From Clostridia bacterium (lineage in GTDB: Bacteria; Bacillota; Clostridia; Christensenellales; Aristaeellaceae): a stretch of DNA of 64,000 bases. Shown one piece after another: positions 47,566 through 56,681 of this stretch (within the stretch, counting starts at the first letter, position 1; every line of letters starts with the position of its first letter). The stretch is taken from assembly GCA_017447185.1 (NCBI GenBank), contig JAFSOC010000018.1, forward strand, positions 1 to 64,000, written 5' to 3'. The position numbers were made by a program, and so were the translations under genes. The notes under the pieces are model-generated. The model made no database searches. It worked only from the letters and a program-made list of their open reading frames with translations, and was not told where the DNA came from.

Positions 47566-48882
47566 TTATTCGTACTTCACTTCGCGGTGGGCTGCATTGT
47601 AATCCATTTGGACGATCATCGTGCGGCCAACCTGGAAGGGGATCTCCTGTCCGTCTTCGCCGTAGAACACGGTGCGGTCATCCACGCCGTCGCGCTTCCA
47701 CACGCAGGAGTAGTGCTTGCCGCCCATGAACACATCCGCATTGCCGGAGGTACCGTACAGCACAGGATAGGGATGTTCGCCATCGGGCCACTTGTTTTCC
47801 ACATACTGGATCACAACGTTGGCGAAGGTGATAGCATTACCAGGAGTACGAGTGCAGCTGGTGATGACTTTACCGTCCAGCTCGTTGTAGGTGGCGAGCT
47901 CGCTGACGATATTGGTCACTTTCTGTTCTGCAAACAGGATCGGGTTGTCCAGGGGCTTCTCGAGGTCGGTGATCGCGTAGCGATAGTATACGTTCTCTTC
48001 CGGTTCATATTCATAAACGCTGTTGAAGTAGAACATACCCTTGTCGTCCACGTTCTTCACGGCGTCATTCCGGAACATAACATAGATTTCGCTGCCTTCG
48101 TCTCCGCCTTCCGGCAGGGCACCGAACTTGAAGGTATGGTTGTGATCGGAGAAATCACGGTCGCCCAGCAGGCCGCTCACGAGGCCGGCCACATCCCAGA
48201 CCAGGTTGTCTTCAGAGGTCAGGCCGGCATCCTTGATGCGGTATTTCCACTTCAGGTACTGCTTGGAACCGGTCAGGCCGTCGAAGTACATCCGCATTTC
48301 CCAGGGATACTTGTTCAGGTCAGAGCTGGTGGAGCTGGGGATACCCAGCAGACGACGGGCTTCTTCCACGTTGGTCTTGTACTGGTTGCTGACGGAGGTG
48401 TCCTGCACGCCGGCATACAGCACGGGAGCGTTCCACTCCTGACGGATCCAGACGTTACCCATCCGCATGCTGCGGCAGGCGCCGGCCAGCGTGGGATGAT
48501 AATCGTTGAAGATCATGCACAGGCGGGTGTAGCCGGAGGACGCCTTTGCCAGTTCATAGTAAATGTCGGCATAGGTTCCGTTGATGGGGGCTGCATCGCC
48601 CACAGCGCTCAGGAAGCCGCAGTGCTGCACCATCACAGGATAGTACTTGTTGGTGACAACCATGCCGCCGAAGCCTTCCGGCAGATCCGCTTCCAAGTCA
48701 GCCAGGTCACGGCCGGTGGTGGGGCTGATGCCTTCCGGCACGGTGTTCTCACCGGCGGGCTGGATGTTGATGTTCCGATTGGCGGTAGCATCAATGGTCT
48801 TCGCGCTCGTAATATCCGCGCTGGCTACAGCGCAGCTCAGCACGAACGCACAGATTAACAGCAGACTGATAAGCTTTTTCAT
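47566..48882 (-). CDS. Secreted DUF3048 (YerB-like) protein
   Basis: ATG 48882 gives 438 residues; AAAGGAG lies about 14 bases upstream, a long spacing. A signal peptide (about 1-22, LISLLLICAFVLSC) precedes a DUF3048-like body: YYPVMVQHCG, ADIYYELAKASSGYTR, AGACRSMRMGNVWIRQEW (the YerB-type SAR pattern), and GVDDRTVFYGEDGQEIPFQ at the end. YerB is a lipoprotein of B. subtilis; function is unknown. A Cys follows the hydrophobic core, but the lipobox is not clear. It is divergent from the gene at 49069. Confidence 0.8.
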   Translation of the reverse strand: MKKLISLLLICAFVLSCAVASADITSAKTIDATANRNINIQPAGENTVPEGISPTTGRDLADLEADLPEGFGGMVVTNKYYPVMVQHCGFLSAVGDAAPINGTYADIYYELAKASSGYTRLCMIFNDYHPTLAGACRSMRMGNVWIRQEWNAPVLYAGVQDTSVSNQYKTNVEEARRLLGIPSSTSSDLNKYPWEMRMYFDGLTGSKQYLKWKYRIKDAGLTSEDNLVWDVAGLVSGLLGDRDFSDHNHTFKFGALPEGGDEGSEIYVMFRNDAVKNVDDKGMFYFNSVYEYEPEENVYYRYAITDLEKPLDNPILFAEQKVTNIVSELATYNELDGKVITSCTRTPGNAITFANVVIQYVENKWPDGEHPYPVLYGTSGNADVFMGGKHYSCVWKRDGVDDRTVFYGEDGQEIPFQVGRTMIVQMDYNAAHREVKYE

Positions 48883-49027
48883 ACGATACTTACTTACTCC
48901 TTTCAAACCTCTCGGGCTTTCCGTCTTCGAAAGCCGTTAAGCATTTTACCATATGCTTCCTGCTTCGTCAAACTGACCGCCTTCAGAGTATTGAAAAATA
49001 AGGGTTCTGGCCCTGTCCGCATCTTTG

Positions 49028-49036
49028 TGATATAAT
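49028..49036 (+). promoter_or_regulatory. Extended -10 promoter element
   Basis: TGATATAAT (TG-n-TATAAT) lies 33 bp before the start of the plus-strand secreted protein gene; no clear -35 was seen. Confidence 0.6.
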
Positions 49037-49068
49037 ACGGCGAAACCATACGAAAAAGAGGCACTCCG

Positions 49069-50484
49069 ATGAGAAAGATTCTGGCTTTCATCCTTGCGGG
49101 AATCCTGATGCTGGGGGCAGTCTGTTCCTCTATAGCGGAAGGAAATCCGGAAGTCTACGCATATGATTACAGCTTTCGTTTTCACCTGAATACGTCAGCC
49201 TATCCCTTCCGGGAGCGGCAGCATATCCAGGGTTATGCGGACCTGCTGAACCTGCTGGAAATCAAGGGCACCATGGCCCGCTGCCCGGAGACAAAGTCAG
49301 CGGAAATGGATGTGGAATTGGTCCCCTCCACTAATGCAGCTGCCAAAGTCTCTGCCCATCTGTATGGCACTTCTGAGATGATGAAGCTGGAATCCCCTCT
49401 GCTGGGGAAGGAAGTCGTCTGTTTCCGTCCTACCGGCATTATGGCTTTTGCCAAGCGTGTCTGGGAGGCCTTCCGGCTTCCGGCGCCGTATTATGTACTC
49501 TTTATCCCGGATACGACCTGGCTGGCCTACCGTTGCCTTCCGGATACCTGGAATGAGCTGGTAGGCCCGGTGAAAGACGGCACCGTCCTGGATCAGAAAC
49601 TCATTAAAAAACTGGCTGCTTCCTGGAAGGAAAAACTCCTTAGCGGTGACGCGATCAAGAATTGGGTCACCGCCATCGGTTATCCGCTGGAAGAGCCCGA
49701 AGTGCTGCAGGTGGCCGTGGAGGATCTTTCGAGGCTGATCACCCTGGCTGCAGGCGGCGAAAGCCTGAATTTTGAGGAAAAAGAAAAGGACGGCACCCGG
49801 ACCCTGCGCCTGAAGAACGCAGCCGGAACCGTCCTCTGGGAAGAAAACCATACAGATTATTCATATAGTTGTACCCTGTCCGTCCCGGAGGTGGCAGTGG
49901 ATTATATCCCCTCCTGGACGTATAAAACCGAAACTGTTGACGGGAAAATCAACCTGTCCCTGGTGGCGGACTGGTCCCGCGGTTCTGGCACCGGCGAAGA
50001 AGCCCACTCCTACCGGGAGGACTGGCCGGAATCCCTTCTGTCCGCCCGGCTGGAGTTGAACGGCCTGCCCGCTTCCTATCCTTCTGACAGCACCATCTCC
50101 GGAACGGTCTCCCTTACTGGATATCTTCTTCCGAACTTCAGCTATATCGTGAAAGGCTTTACCACCGCCGCCGGCGCAGTTTCCCTTTCCCTGACCCGGG
50201 CGGACACACCGGAAGGCGATCCGGTTTTCACGATCAACGGCTCCGTAGTACCTAAAGAATATACTGGGACCCTGGCCTATGTAACAGAAGAGATGACTAC
50301 AGAATATAATATCTTCGGCCTGAATGAGGATACATTACGTTCCCTGATCAAGGCCGTCAGCAAGCCAGTCCTGCGCGGCATGATTGATTTCCTGTATGAG
50401 CTTCCGGCATCCTCCTGCGCGAGTATCATGGATGACCTGGAGGATTACGGCGTGATCCAGGTATTGCTCCAGAAAATACCGTAA
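49069..50484 (+). CDS. Secreted protein of unknown function
   Basis: The 471-residue product starts at ATG 49069 after AGAGG. Residues 1-24 form a signal peptide (FILAGILMLGAVCSSIAEG). The mature part looks beta-rich with scattered helical stretches (LIKKLAASWKEKLLSGDAI, LRSLIKAVSKPVLRGMIDF). I do not recognise a family or catalytic motif. It is a single plus-strand gene between DUF3048 and a polytopic membrane gene; no terminator was found where it converges with the latter. Confidence 0.75.
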   Translation: MRKILAFILAGILMLGAVCSSIAEGNPEVYAYDYSFRFHLNTSAYPFRERQHIQGYADLLNLLEIKGTMARCPETKSAEMDVELVPSTNAAAKVSAHLYGTSEMMKLESPLLGKEVVCFRPTGIMAFAKRVWEAFRLPAPYYVLFIPDTTWLAYRCLPDTWNELVGPVKDGTVLDQKLIKKLAASWKEKLLSGDAIKNWVTAIGYPLEEPEVLQVAVEDLSRLITLAAGGESLNFEEKEKDGTRTLRLKNAAGTVLWEENHTDYSYSCTLSVPEVAVDYIPSWTYKTETVDGKINLSLVADWSRGSGTGEEAHSYREDWPESLLSARLELNGLPASYPSDSTISGTVSLTGYLLPNFSYIVKGFTTAAGAVSLSLTRADTPEGDPVFTINGSVVPKEYTGTLAYVTEEMTTEYNIFGLNEDTLRSLIKAVSKPVLRGMIDFLYELPASSCASIMDDLEDYGVIQVLLQKIP

Positions 50485-50501
50485 ATCATTCTGTCTGTTG
50501 A

Positions 50502-51854
50502 TTATGCTTTTTTCAGTTCTTTCACAAAACATCCTGTCATCGCGGTGAAAACCACCGGCGTGCTCAGGATCATCGGATAGGCATACCGGTAATAACCGTT
50601 TACAGGTCCCAGCATACAAGCCACAAGTACCATGATCAGCATCAGGCAGCAGGGCAGGAATTTGCGTAGTTTCCGGAAGATCAGGGCAATGAGCGTCATT
50701 GCCACAGCAATCCAGCTGTACAGCCCAATGCACTGCAGCTGCCGGAGCACCGGTACGTTGATCGCCCAGTTCCAGATGTCTGCGGCGGTGTAGTTCCCTT
50801 CCGCCACCTCACTCAAACCCAGCCAGGCGCGCAGCTCCGGATTGATGTTCACGCCGAAGAACACATGGGACTTCACCGGGCTCTGTTCAGAAGGAGCAAA
50901 GTAAATCCACATGGACTTCCACCATCCTTCCAGGATGGTGCCCGGATGCTTCCGGAACATTCCCCACCACATGCCCAGGAATTTTGCCCGGGTTTCCGGT
51001 GTGAAAGTGCTTACGTCCTTGATCCGGTCAGCAAGATTTGGGTTATATCCATAGGTGAACATATCCCAGTCCACCACGCTCGTAATAATTTCCTTTTTCT
51101 CCGGCGTCACTTCATCCTCATGCTGCTGTACATAGTAGGCTGCCGTCTGCAGCGGCATGGACATTTCTTCTTTGATCTCCGCCGACGGGATTCCAGCAAT
51201 CCTCGGGATTGCGATGGAGACGATCACCAGGAGTGCGGCAGAGAGACATGCCGGAAGAATGCCTTCTTTTTTGCGCCGAATCAGCAACAGGACAATGGCA
51301 ATAATCAGCGGGATCCATCCTGCGAAGTTCCGCAGCAGAGACAGGATCGCCGGGGTAATGGCAATCCAGACCCGGTTGGATTTCTTCGCCCAGAATTCTT
51401 CCCGATCCCCGGCGGACTTCAACAGCAGATAGATAAACCACAGGATTCCAATCGCCAGATTGGAGTCCTTGCCCATCATGAAGGCATACAGCGGGAATAC
51501 CGGGATCAGGGCATAGAAGGCCACCAGGATATAGGCTGCCTTGCCTGCCCATTTGTCGGAAAGGTAAGCAATCACATGTCCAAGAAGGATAGCCTCCAGG
51601 ATCATCTGCAGCCAGCAGTAGAAACATACCCCGAATTCAGGAATGCCCAGTCCTTTGCCTAAGGAATAGAAACTGCCAAAGAGAATATTCTGAAAATAGG
51701 GATTGTTGACGTTGGACCGGTCCAACCCGGTGAACCAGGCAATACTGGTTCCTGCGTCATAAGGCATATTCCCAGGAAAGCATAGAATTCCCCAGGGAAT
51801 CCAGAAAAGGAAAAGGATTCCTGCTAAGATCCATTGCTTTCGAATATGTTTCAT
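50502..51854 (-). CDS. Polytopic membrane protein, GT-C/polymerase-like (DUF6020-type)
   Basis: The 450-residue protein has about ten hydrophobic helices. A large extracytoplasmic loop lies near residues 225-345 (QTAAYYVQQHEDEVTPEKKE, ADIWNWAINVPVLRQL). FPGNMPYDAGTSIAWF near the N-terminus resembles the first acidic loop of GT-C-type glycosyltransferases. Position at the end of the polysaccharide region suggests a polymerase or lipid-linked glycosyltransferase. The assignment rests on topology and context and is not firm. It is separated from the flippase gene by two interspersed repeats. Confidence 0.6.
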   Translation of the reverse strand: MKHIRKQWILAGILFLFWIPWGILCFPGNMPYDAGTSIAWFTGLDRSNVNNPYFQNILFGSFYSLGKGLGIPEFGVCFYCWLQMILEAILLGHVIAYLSDKWAGKAAYILVAFYALIPVFPLYAFMMGKDSNLAIGILWFIYLLLKSAGDREEFWAKKSNRVWIAITPAILSLLRNFAGWIPLIIAIVLLLIRRKKEGILPACLSAALLVIVSIAIPRIAGIPSAEIKEEMSMPLQTAAYYVQQHEDEVTPEKKEIITSVVDWDMFTYGYNPNLADRIKDVSTFTPETRAKFLGMWWGMFRKHPGTILEGWWKSMWIYFAPSEQSPVKSHVFFGVNINPELRAWLGLSEVAEGNYTAADIWNWAINVPVLRQLQCIGLYSWIAVAMTLIALIFRKLRKFLPCCLMLIMVLVACMLGPVNGYYRYAYPMILSTPVVFTAMTGCFVKELKKA

Positions 51855-51882
51855 ACCCTACTCCTTAAAATCCTACTAAACT

Positions 51883-51920
51883 TGTCACTCTGAGCAAGCG
51901 AAGCGCGTCGAAGAGTCCCC
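51883..51920 (+). repeat. TGTCA-ATCYC family repeat, copy 6
   Basis: TGTCACTCTGAGCAAGCG then AAGCGCGTCGAAGAGTCCCC; the stem is ACTCT/AGAGT. It has the long loop form, like copy 2. Confidence 0.75.
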
Positions 51921-51961
51921 CAAAGTCTTCCGCTGCAATCGGAACATCAATCAGTTCAGTG

Positions 51962-51989
51962 TGTCATCCCGAGCCTGTCGAGGGATCTC
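51962..51989 (+). repeat. TGTCA-ATCYC family repeat, copy 7
   Basis: TGTCATCCCGAGCCTG then TCGAGGGATCTC; the stem is ATCCC/GGGAT. It ends five bases before the flippase stop codon. Confidence 0.75.
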
Positions 51990-51993
51990 ATCA

Positions 51994-53262
51994 TCACTCA
52001 TACTTCTTCTTACCTGAATATACTATATACAAAACATAAGGGAACGACATCAACGAAGCCAGTACCGTCACGATCAGCGTAGCCCAGGCGGCACCAATAG
52101 ACCCATGCTGCACCGTCAACCATACATCCAGTCCAATATTGGCTATGCCTGTTATGAGACTCACAACCATCGTATACCCTGCTCTCTTTAAGCTAAGCAG
52201 AATATTCGTACTCGTAATTCTGAACGTACTCAGAATTACAAAGCTGATGGTAAGAATCCGCATACAAGGTACTGCATCCAGATAATTCTCTCCCCATAGC
52301 AGCTGTACAATCTGTGGGGCCAATACATACACGATAGCCCCCAGCACAATGCTGATTCCTCCGGCGAAAAGATAAATCTCTTTCGTCTTCCGCTTGATCC
52401 AGCCTATGTCTCCCAAATGCTGCACGAACAGCGGCACATAGTAAACCATTAGGCACTGCGGAATGAAGTTCATGTTCTCCGGCAATTGAGTTCCTGTCTT
52501 GTAGCTGGCCAGGATCGATGCGTCTGCTACCACAAGAGTGATGACCATCACGTCTATGCGGTACAGGATTACATTCAGGGCGCTGGTAATCCCGGCTTTT
52601 ACGGAATACTTTGTCAGGTCTATAACCTGTTCCCGGTTCAGTCTTCCTCTCCAGGAGACATCCGCGTACTTCTTACAGAAGATATACCCGATTACCGCGG
52701 CCCCGATATAGGCCAAATAACGTCCGAAGATCGTTCCCCCGATCCCTGCCACCAGGGCACCAATGATGGCAAATCCTGCGTACATCAAGGAATGGATATT
52801 CAGAAGAAGCGAATATTTCTTGTTATCCTTCTCCGCCCGCAGGATGACTACAAAGTAGTCAAACAGGAAGTTGATAAACGGCAGTACTGCCAGCGAGAGA
52901 ATATACTTCCTAGTTTCCTCGATGCCTACATTCCCCAGCAATCCATATAGCAGGATTGCCAGGCTCAGCAATGCTTCTGTCAGCAGTCCGAACCGCAGGG
53001 ACCAGGCATAGAAAGCCTTCTTTTCTTCCCGCTGGATATCCTTCGAGCAGAAGTAAAGGATACCGCTGGTTATTCCCAGCCCGCTAAACAGGAAAACGAT
53101 AAAGAATACGTTGAAAGCACCGGTAAAAATACCGTAATCCGGTTTGGATAGGATCCGGACGATCGCGATATTCGATACGAAGGCGATAATCTTGTTCAGA
53201 AAAGTACTTCCAAGGATATGGAAGAACCCTCCTTTGAACAGCGCCTTGATTCTCTGAATCAT
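51994..53262 (-). CDS. Polysaccharide flippase (Wzx/MATE-like)
   Basis: ATG 53262 after GGAGGAAG gives 422 residues with about 12 membrane helices. The N-terminus (GSTFLNKIIAFVSNIAIVRI then LSKPDYGIFTGAF) is typical of Wzx/PST-type flippases, which move undecaprenyl-linked repeat units outward. It lies after two glycosyltransferase genes in the operon, supporting this role. Confidence 0.88.
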   Translation of the reverse strand: MIQRIKALFKGGFFHILGSTFLNKIIAFVSNIAIVRILSKPDYGIFTGAFNVFFIVFLFSGLGITSGILYFCSKDIQREEKKAFYAWSLRFGLLTEALLSLAILLYGLLGNVGIEETRKYILSLAVLPFINFLFDYFVVILRAEKDNKKYSLLLNIHSLMYAGFAIIGALVAGIGGTIFGRYLAYIGAAVIGYIFCKKYADVSWRGRLNREQVIDLTKYSVKAGITSALNVILYRIDVMVITLVVADASILASYKTGTQLPENMNFIPQCLMVYYVPLFVQHLGDIGWIKRKTKEIYLFAGGISIVLGAIVYVLAPQIVQLLWGENYLDAVPCMRILTISFVILSTFRITSTNILLSLKRAGYTMVVSLITGIANIGLDVWLTVQHGSIGAAWATLIVTVLASLMSFPYVLYIVYSGKKKYE

Positions 53263-53294
53263 GATCTTCCTCCATCTGCCTGTCCCAAATCGAT

Positions 53295-54392
53295 TTATTT
53301 CACCAGATCCCGTACTACCTGCTCCGCCCGGCAGGTCCACAGGTTTTCCGCTTTCGCATATTTGCAGTTCCGCCGCTTCTGAGGCAGCAGTGCCGGATCC
53401 TCGAAGATCTCCCGGAATACCCGCTGGATTGCCTTTGCGCTGTAGGCGATGTTCCAGCCGATGTCGTTCTTCTCGACAAACGATCCAATAGCTGTTCCCT
53501 TTGTGCTCATCACTGGCAGCTCATGGCCGAGATACTCATATGCCTTGAAGGGTTTCGCCATGTCGATGTAGCTTCCGCGCTTGAACAGCAGGGAGCCGAT
53601 ATCCGCAGTATCGTAGTATTCCGCCAGTTCATCCCCGCTCTTATGAATCACTTCGATCCGATCACAGAGATATTCTGCGAATCCCGGTTTCTCCCGCTCC
53701 CATTCCGCTTCCCGGCAGCAAAGGATCAACCGGACGTTTTCTGAATCATGGACCGCCTTCACCAGTTCGGCAATCTGGTAATTACCGCCCAGGCCGCCCA
53801 CATAGAATACTGTCAGTGGTGCTTTAACCTCGTTCTTTTCCGGTACCTGCAGGTTTTCCGCTCCCGGCGAGAGCTCAGACATGATGGAAGTAAGCTTTTC
53901 GCTGCCAATGACCTCCGAAAATGTCTTCACATCCGGCACATAGAATTTCTGCAGTAATTTCTCGTATTGCCGGATATCATACCCATAACACTTTAGGGCA
54001 CTCTTCTTTTTCCATTCCGGCAGTCCCGAGCCATAACCGTCGTATTTCCAGAACAGGTCACTGTAAAACAACCCAATCGGAATCCCATTCTTTTTCGCAT
54101 ACTTCAGGAATCCGTAGTCCAGGAAAGGATGCGTCGGCAGGTGAGAAGGATCAGTCAGCAGTGTTGGCTCTGTGTGGCTCTCCATGTAAAGGAAGTCAAA
54201 CTTCTCCCCGGCAGTTATCCGCTTTTTCACATCATGGATCAATCCCCGCCGTTCGGAGGACGTTCCGGAAATCATCGTCACTTCATATCCGATATCCCGG
54301 AATGCTTGTGCCATCTTCCGGGGGCGCATCATCCGCGCGCCGGCACCGTGCTCGTCCAGTTTATAGGGAAGGTAAAAGATGCATTGTTTCAT
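53295..54392 (-). CDS. Glycosyltransferase, GT-B fold
   Basis: The 365-residue protein has a two-domain GT-B layout: an N-terminal domain with LPYKLDEHGAGARMMRPRKM and a C-terminal donor domain with LTVFYVGGLGGNYQIAELVK and PFKAYEYLGHELPVMSTKGT. The last segment, with its Glu, is the nucleotide-sugar site of GT4-like enzymes. The sugar is unknown. ATG 54392 overlaps the upstream glycosyltransferase gene by four bases (ATGA). Confidence 0.8.
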   Translation of the reverse strand: MKQCIFYLPYKLDEHGAGARMMRPRKMAQAFRDIGYEVTMISGTSSERRGLIHDVKKRITAGEKFDFLYMESHTEPTLLTDPSHLPTHPFLDYGFLKYAKKNGIPIGLFYSDLFWKYDGYGSGLPEWKKKSALKCYGYDIRQYEKLLQKFYVPDVKTFSEVIGSEKLTSIMSELSPGAENLQVPEKNEVKAPLTVFYVGGLGGNYQIAELVKAVHDSENVRLILCCREAEWEREKPGFAEYLCDRIEVIHKSGDELAEYYDTADIGSLLFKRGSYIDMAKPFKAYEYLGHELPVMSTKGTAIGSFVEKNDIGWNIAYSAKAIQRVFREIFEDPALLPQKRRNCKYAKAENLWTCRAEQVVRDLVK

Positions 54393-55513
54393 TCGCCTTT
54401 TCCTCCCTGTCTCTGAATGGAGCCAGAAGAACCGTCCCCCTGGTCCACCCCATGGCTTTCGAGCAAAGCCTCGATCTTTTCAAAGCACTGATTCAGCTCA
54501 TATTTTTCCATCACATTCCGTCGACCGGTTTTGCTCATATTCTGTCGTAGCTCCGGATTGCAGTAGAGTTTCCATACCGCATCCGCGATGGCTTCTGCGT
54601 TTTGCCTGGGAACAACCAGTCCGGCATCACCGGTGGTTTCCATTAGTCCGCCAACATCGGAAACGATCACCGGTGTACCGCAGGCTTGGGCTTCCACGGC
54701 TGCTACGCCAAAGGATTCATACCGAATCGATGGGATTACCGCCACATCCAGGTTTGCGTAAACATTGGCACACTCTTCCTGGGAGATCCGGCCCATAAAC
54801 TCCGTGATCCCTGCTATTCCGAGTTCCCCGGCCAGCGCTTTCAGTTCTGCTTCCTGGGGACCGTCTCCGGCGATTCTGACCCGCAGGTTCATCTCAGGAT
54901 GTGCTGTGTTCAGTATTGCTGCTGCCCGCAGCAGGTAGTCAATACCGTAGATTGGCATCAGGGATTTCACTACACCAATCTCAAAGTGATCATCTGTCCG
55001 GCTCCGTTTTCCCGGAGCGAACAATTCCATATCCACTCCGAAAGGCGTAATCTCAAACTTCCGGTTGGTGTACTTTCCTGCTTCATCCGCCATAGCCTGG
55101 CTGGTGGAGAAAAGTGTCCCTGCCTTCCTAAGAGCAAACTGCAACAAGAATTTGTGTAGCACGCTCCTCCGCGGGAAGTCATAGATATCGCTGCCCCATA
55201 CGGATAGCGCATATCCTTTCACTCCGCTGAGCGCCATGGCGATACCATAGCTGGTGGCGTAGTGCGCATTGACTACATCTGGAGTAATCTCCTGGATGAT
55301 CTTTCGGATCTTCCCGCCGGCAGTCATGTACTTCAGCTTTCCCAGGTCACTGCCATCCGGGTCTACACCCAGATCCACGAGGTGTACAGCTACACCGGGA
55401 ATCTCCCCCTGTGTAAAAGAGATCACATGGATTTCATGTCCCCGTCCCAGGAACCAGGCACACCATTTCCGGATATGCGCACTTCCTGCCGGGCCGACAA
55501 AACAGATCTTCAT
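54389..55513 (-). CDS. Glycosyltransferase, GT4 family
   Basis: The 374-residue protein has a GT-B fold: N-terminal MKICFVGPAGSAHIRKW and VNAHYATSYGIAMALSG, then the GT4 core SLMPIYGIDYLLRAA and the donor motif ESFGVAAVEAQACGTPVIVS (about 282-301). The C-terminal 20 residues (HGVDQGDGSSGSIQRQ and on) are encoded by a REP-like copy at 54423-54443 and have no family similarity. It lies 14 bp after the aminotransferase gene. Confidence 0.87.
   Translation of the reverse strand: MKICFVGPAGSAHIRKWCAWFLGRGHEIHVISFTQGEIPGVAVHLVDLGVDPDGSDLGKLKYMTAGGKIRKIIQEITPDVVNAHYATSYGIAMALSGVKGYALSVWGSDIYDFPRRSVLHKFLLQFALRKAGTLFSTSQAMADEAGKYTNRKFEITPFGVDMELFAPGKRSRTDDHFEIGVVKSLMPIYGIDYLLRAAAILNTAHPEMNLRVRIAGDGPQEAELKALAGELGIAGITEFMGRISQEECANVYANLDVAVIPSIRYESFGVAAVEAQACGTPVIVSDVGGLMETTGDAGLVVPRQNAEAIADAVWKLYCNPELRQNMSKTGRRNVMEKYELNQCFEKIEALLESHGVDQGDGSSGSIQRQGGKGE
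54423..54443 (+). repeat. REP-like palindrome, copy 14 (inside glycosyltransferase 3' end)
   Basis: CCAG, AAGAACCGTCCCC, CTGG; the stem is the G-C version with further GG/CC pairing outside. It lies within the coding end of the GT4 gene. Counting the inverted pair at 39706-39755 as two, this is the fourteenth labelled unit when the decayed copy at 46004 is included. Confidence 0.8.
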
Positions 55514-55527
55514 CTAAACTCCTCAAC

Positions 55528-56679
55528 TTACAGAACTGCATTCCTGATCTGGGAAATGACGGTTTCTATCTCTTCATGGGTCTTATAAGGATCCAGTGGC
55601 AAGCTGAGGACAGTGTCGCATAGCTTTTCTGTCACCGGGCAATCTGCAATGGCGCTGTCTGTCCCGGCAAAAGCTCCCTGCAGGTGCATGGGCTTTGTAT
55701 AGTATACCATAGATGGAATCCCTGCTTCTTTCAGGCTGGCTTGTACTTTGTCCCGGGTCGTTCGATCCGCAAACTGTACTGTGTACTGTGCCCAGGAGCT
55801 GTAAAACCCTTCCCGAACTATCGGTAGTACTAAACCGGTGTCCTTCAGTCCATTCGTGTACCAGGAAGCTACCTTGTTGATGTCTTCCAGCTCGTAATCC
55901 CTGAAGGCTTTGAGCTTAGGCAGCAGGATTGCTGCCTGTATCGTATCCAGCCGGCTGTTCTTCCCGATCCGGATGTTATTGTATTTCGCGTTTGGATCAT
56001 TTGGATTGCTGGTATCTTTTCCGTGCACACAGATTGAACGGATTAAATCCGCCCATTCATCATTGTCCGTGAAAATGGCTCCACCGTCTCCGTAGCATCC
56101 CAAGGGCTTGGCCGGGAAAAAGGATGTCGTGGCAATATCCCCGAAGCTGCATGCCATCTTTCCTCGGATGTTTCCGCCAAATCCCTGGGCTGCGTCTTCC
56201 ATGAGCAGTAGGCCATATTTTTCGCAAATAGGCCGGATGGCATCATAATCTGCCGGCAAACCAAACAGATCCACTGTTACGATAGCCCTGGCTTTATACT
56301 TTCCATCTGCAATGACTTTTTTTATGGCCTCTTCCAGCTTTGCCGGATCCATATTATACGTTTCTGGATCCACATCTACGAAGATAGGAGTTGCGCCTTC
56401 ATCCGCGGGGCATTCTCCGGAGGAAAAGAAGGTGAAGTCCGGTACGAATACCGCATCGCCTTTACCGATACCCCATGCCCGCATGGCAATGGTAATGGCA
56501 TCCGTTCCATTCGCGCAGGTAATGCAGTGCTTCACACCCACATATTCCGCAAGAGCCTTCTCCAGCTCTTTCACTTCCGGTCCGGAAATGAAATGCGCGG
56601 AAGAAGCCACGCGGATCATAGCCGCATCAATCTGTGGTTTCAGTGCTTCATACTGCCTGGGCAAATCCCGAAATTGCAT
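55528..56679 (-). CDS. wbpE: DegT/DnrJ/EryC1 PLP aminotransferase (WbpE-like)
   Basis: ATG 56679 is chosen: GGAGG lies ten bases before it, while the ATG three codons earlier is too close. The 383-residue protein has the PLP lysine at Lys191 in SFFPAKPLGCYGDGG, plus EDAAQGFGG and CANGTDAITIAMRA. WbpE transfers an amino group from glutamate to the 3-keto sugar from WbpB. Flanking WbpD- and WbpB-like genes support this. The start overlaps the acetyltransferase stop. Confidence 0.88.
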   Translation of the reverse strand: MQFRDLPRQYEALKPQIDAAMIRVASSAHFISGPEVKELEKALAEYVGVKHCITCANGTDAITIAMRAWGIGKGDAVFVPDFTFFSSGECPADEGATPIFVDVDPETYNMDPAKLEEAIKKVIADGKYKARAIVTVDLFGLPADYDAIRPICEKYGLLLMEDAAQGFGGNIRGKMACSFGDIATTSFFPAKPLGCYGDGGAIFTDNDEWADLIRSICVHGKDTSNPNDPNAKYNNIRIGKNSRLDTIQAAILLPKLKAFRDYELEDINKVASWYTNGLKDTGLVLPIVREGFYSSWAQYTVQFADRTTRDKVQASLKEAGIPSMVYYTKPMHLQGAFAGTDSAIADCPVTEKLCDTVLSLPLDPYKTHEEIETVISQIRNAVL

Positions 56680-56681
56680 CT

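Noticed and set aside
49823..49840. CCGGAACCGTCCTCTGG, similar to the REP-like element
   Set aside because: It lies in the middle of a coding region, lacks the CCCC end of the core, and reads as ordinary codons.
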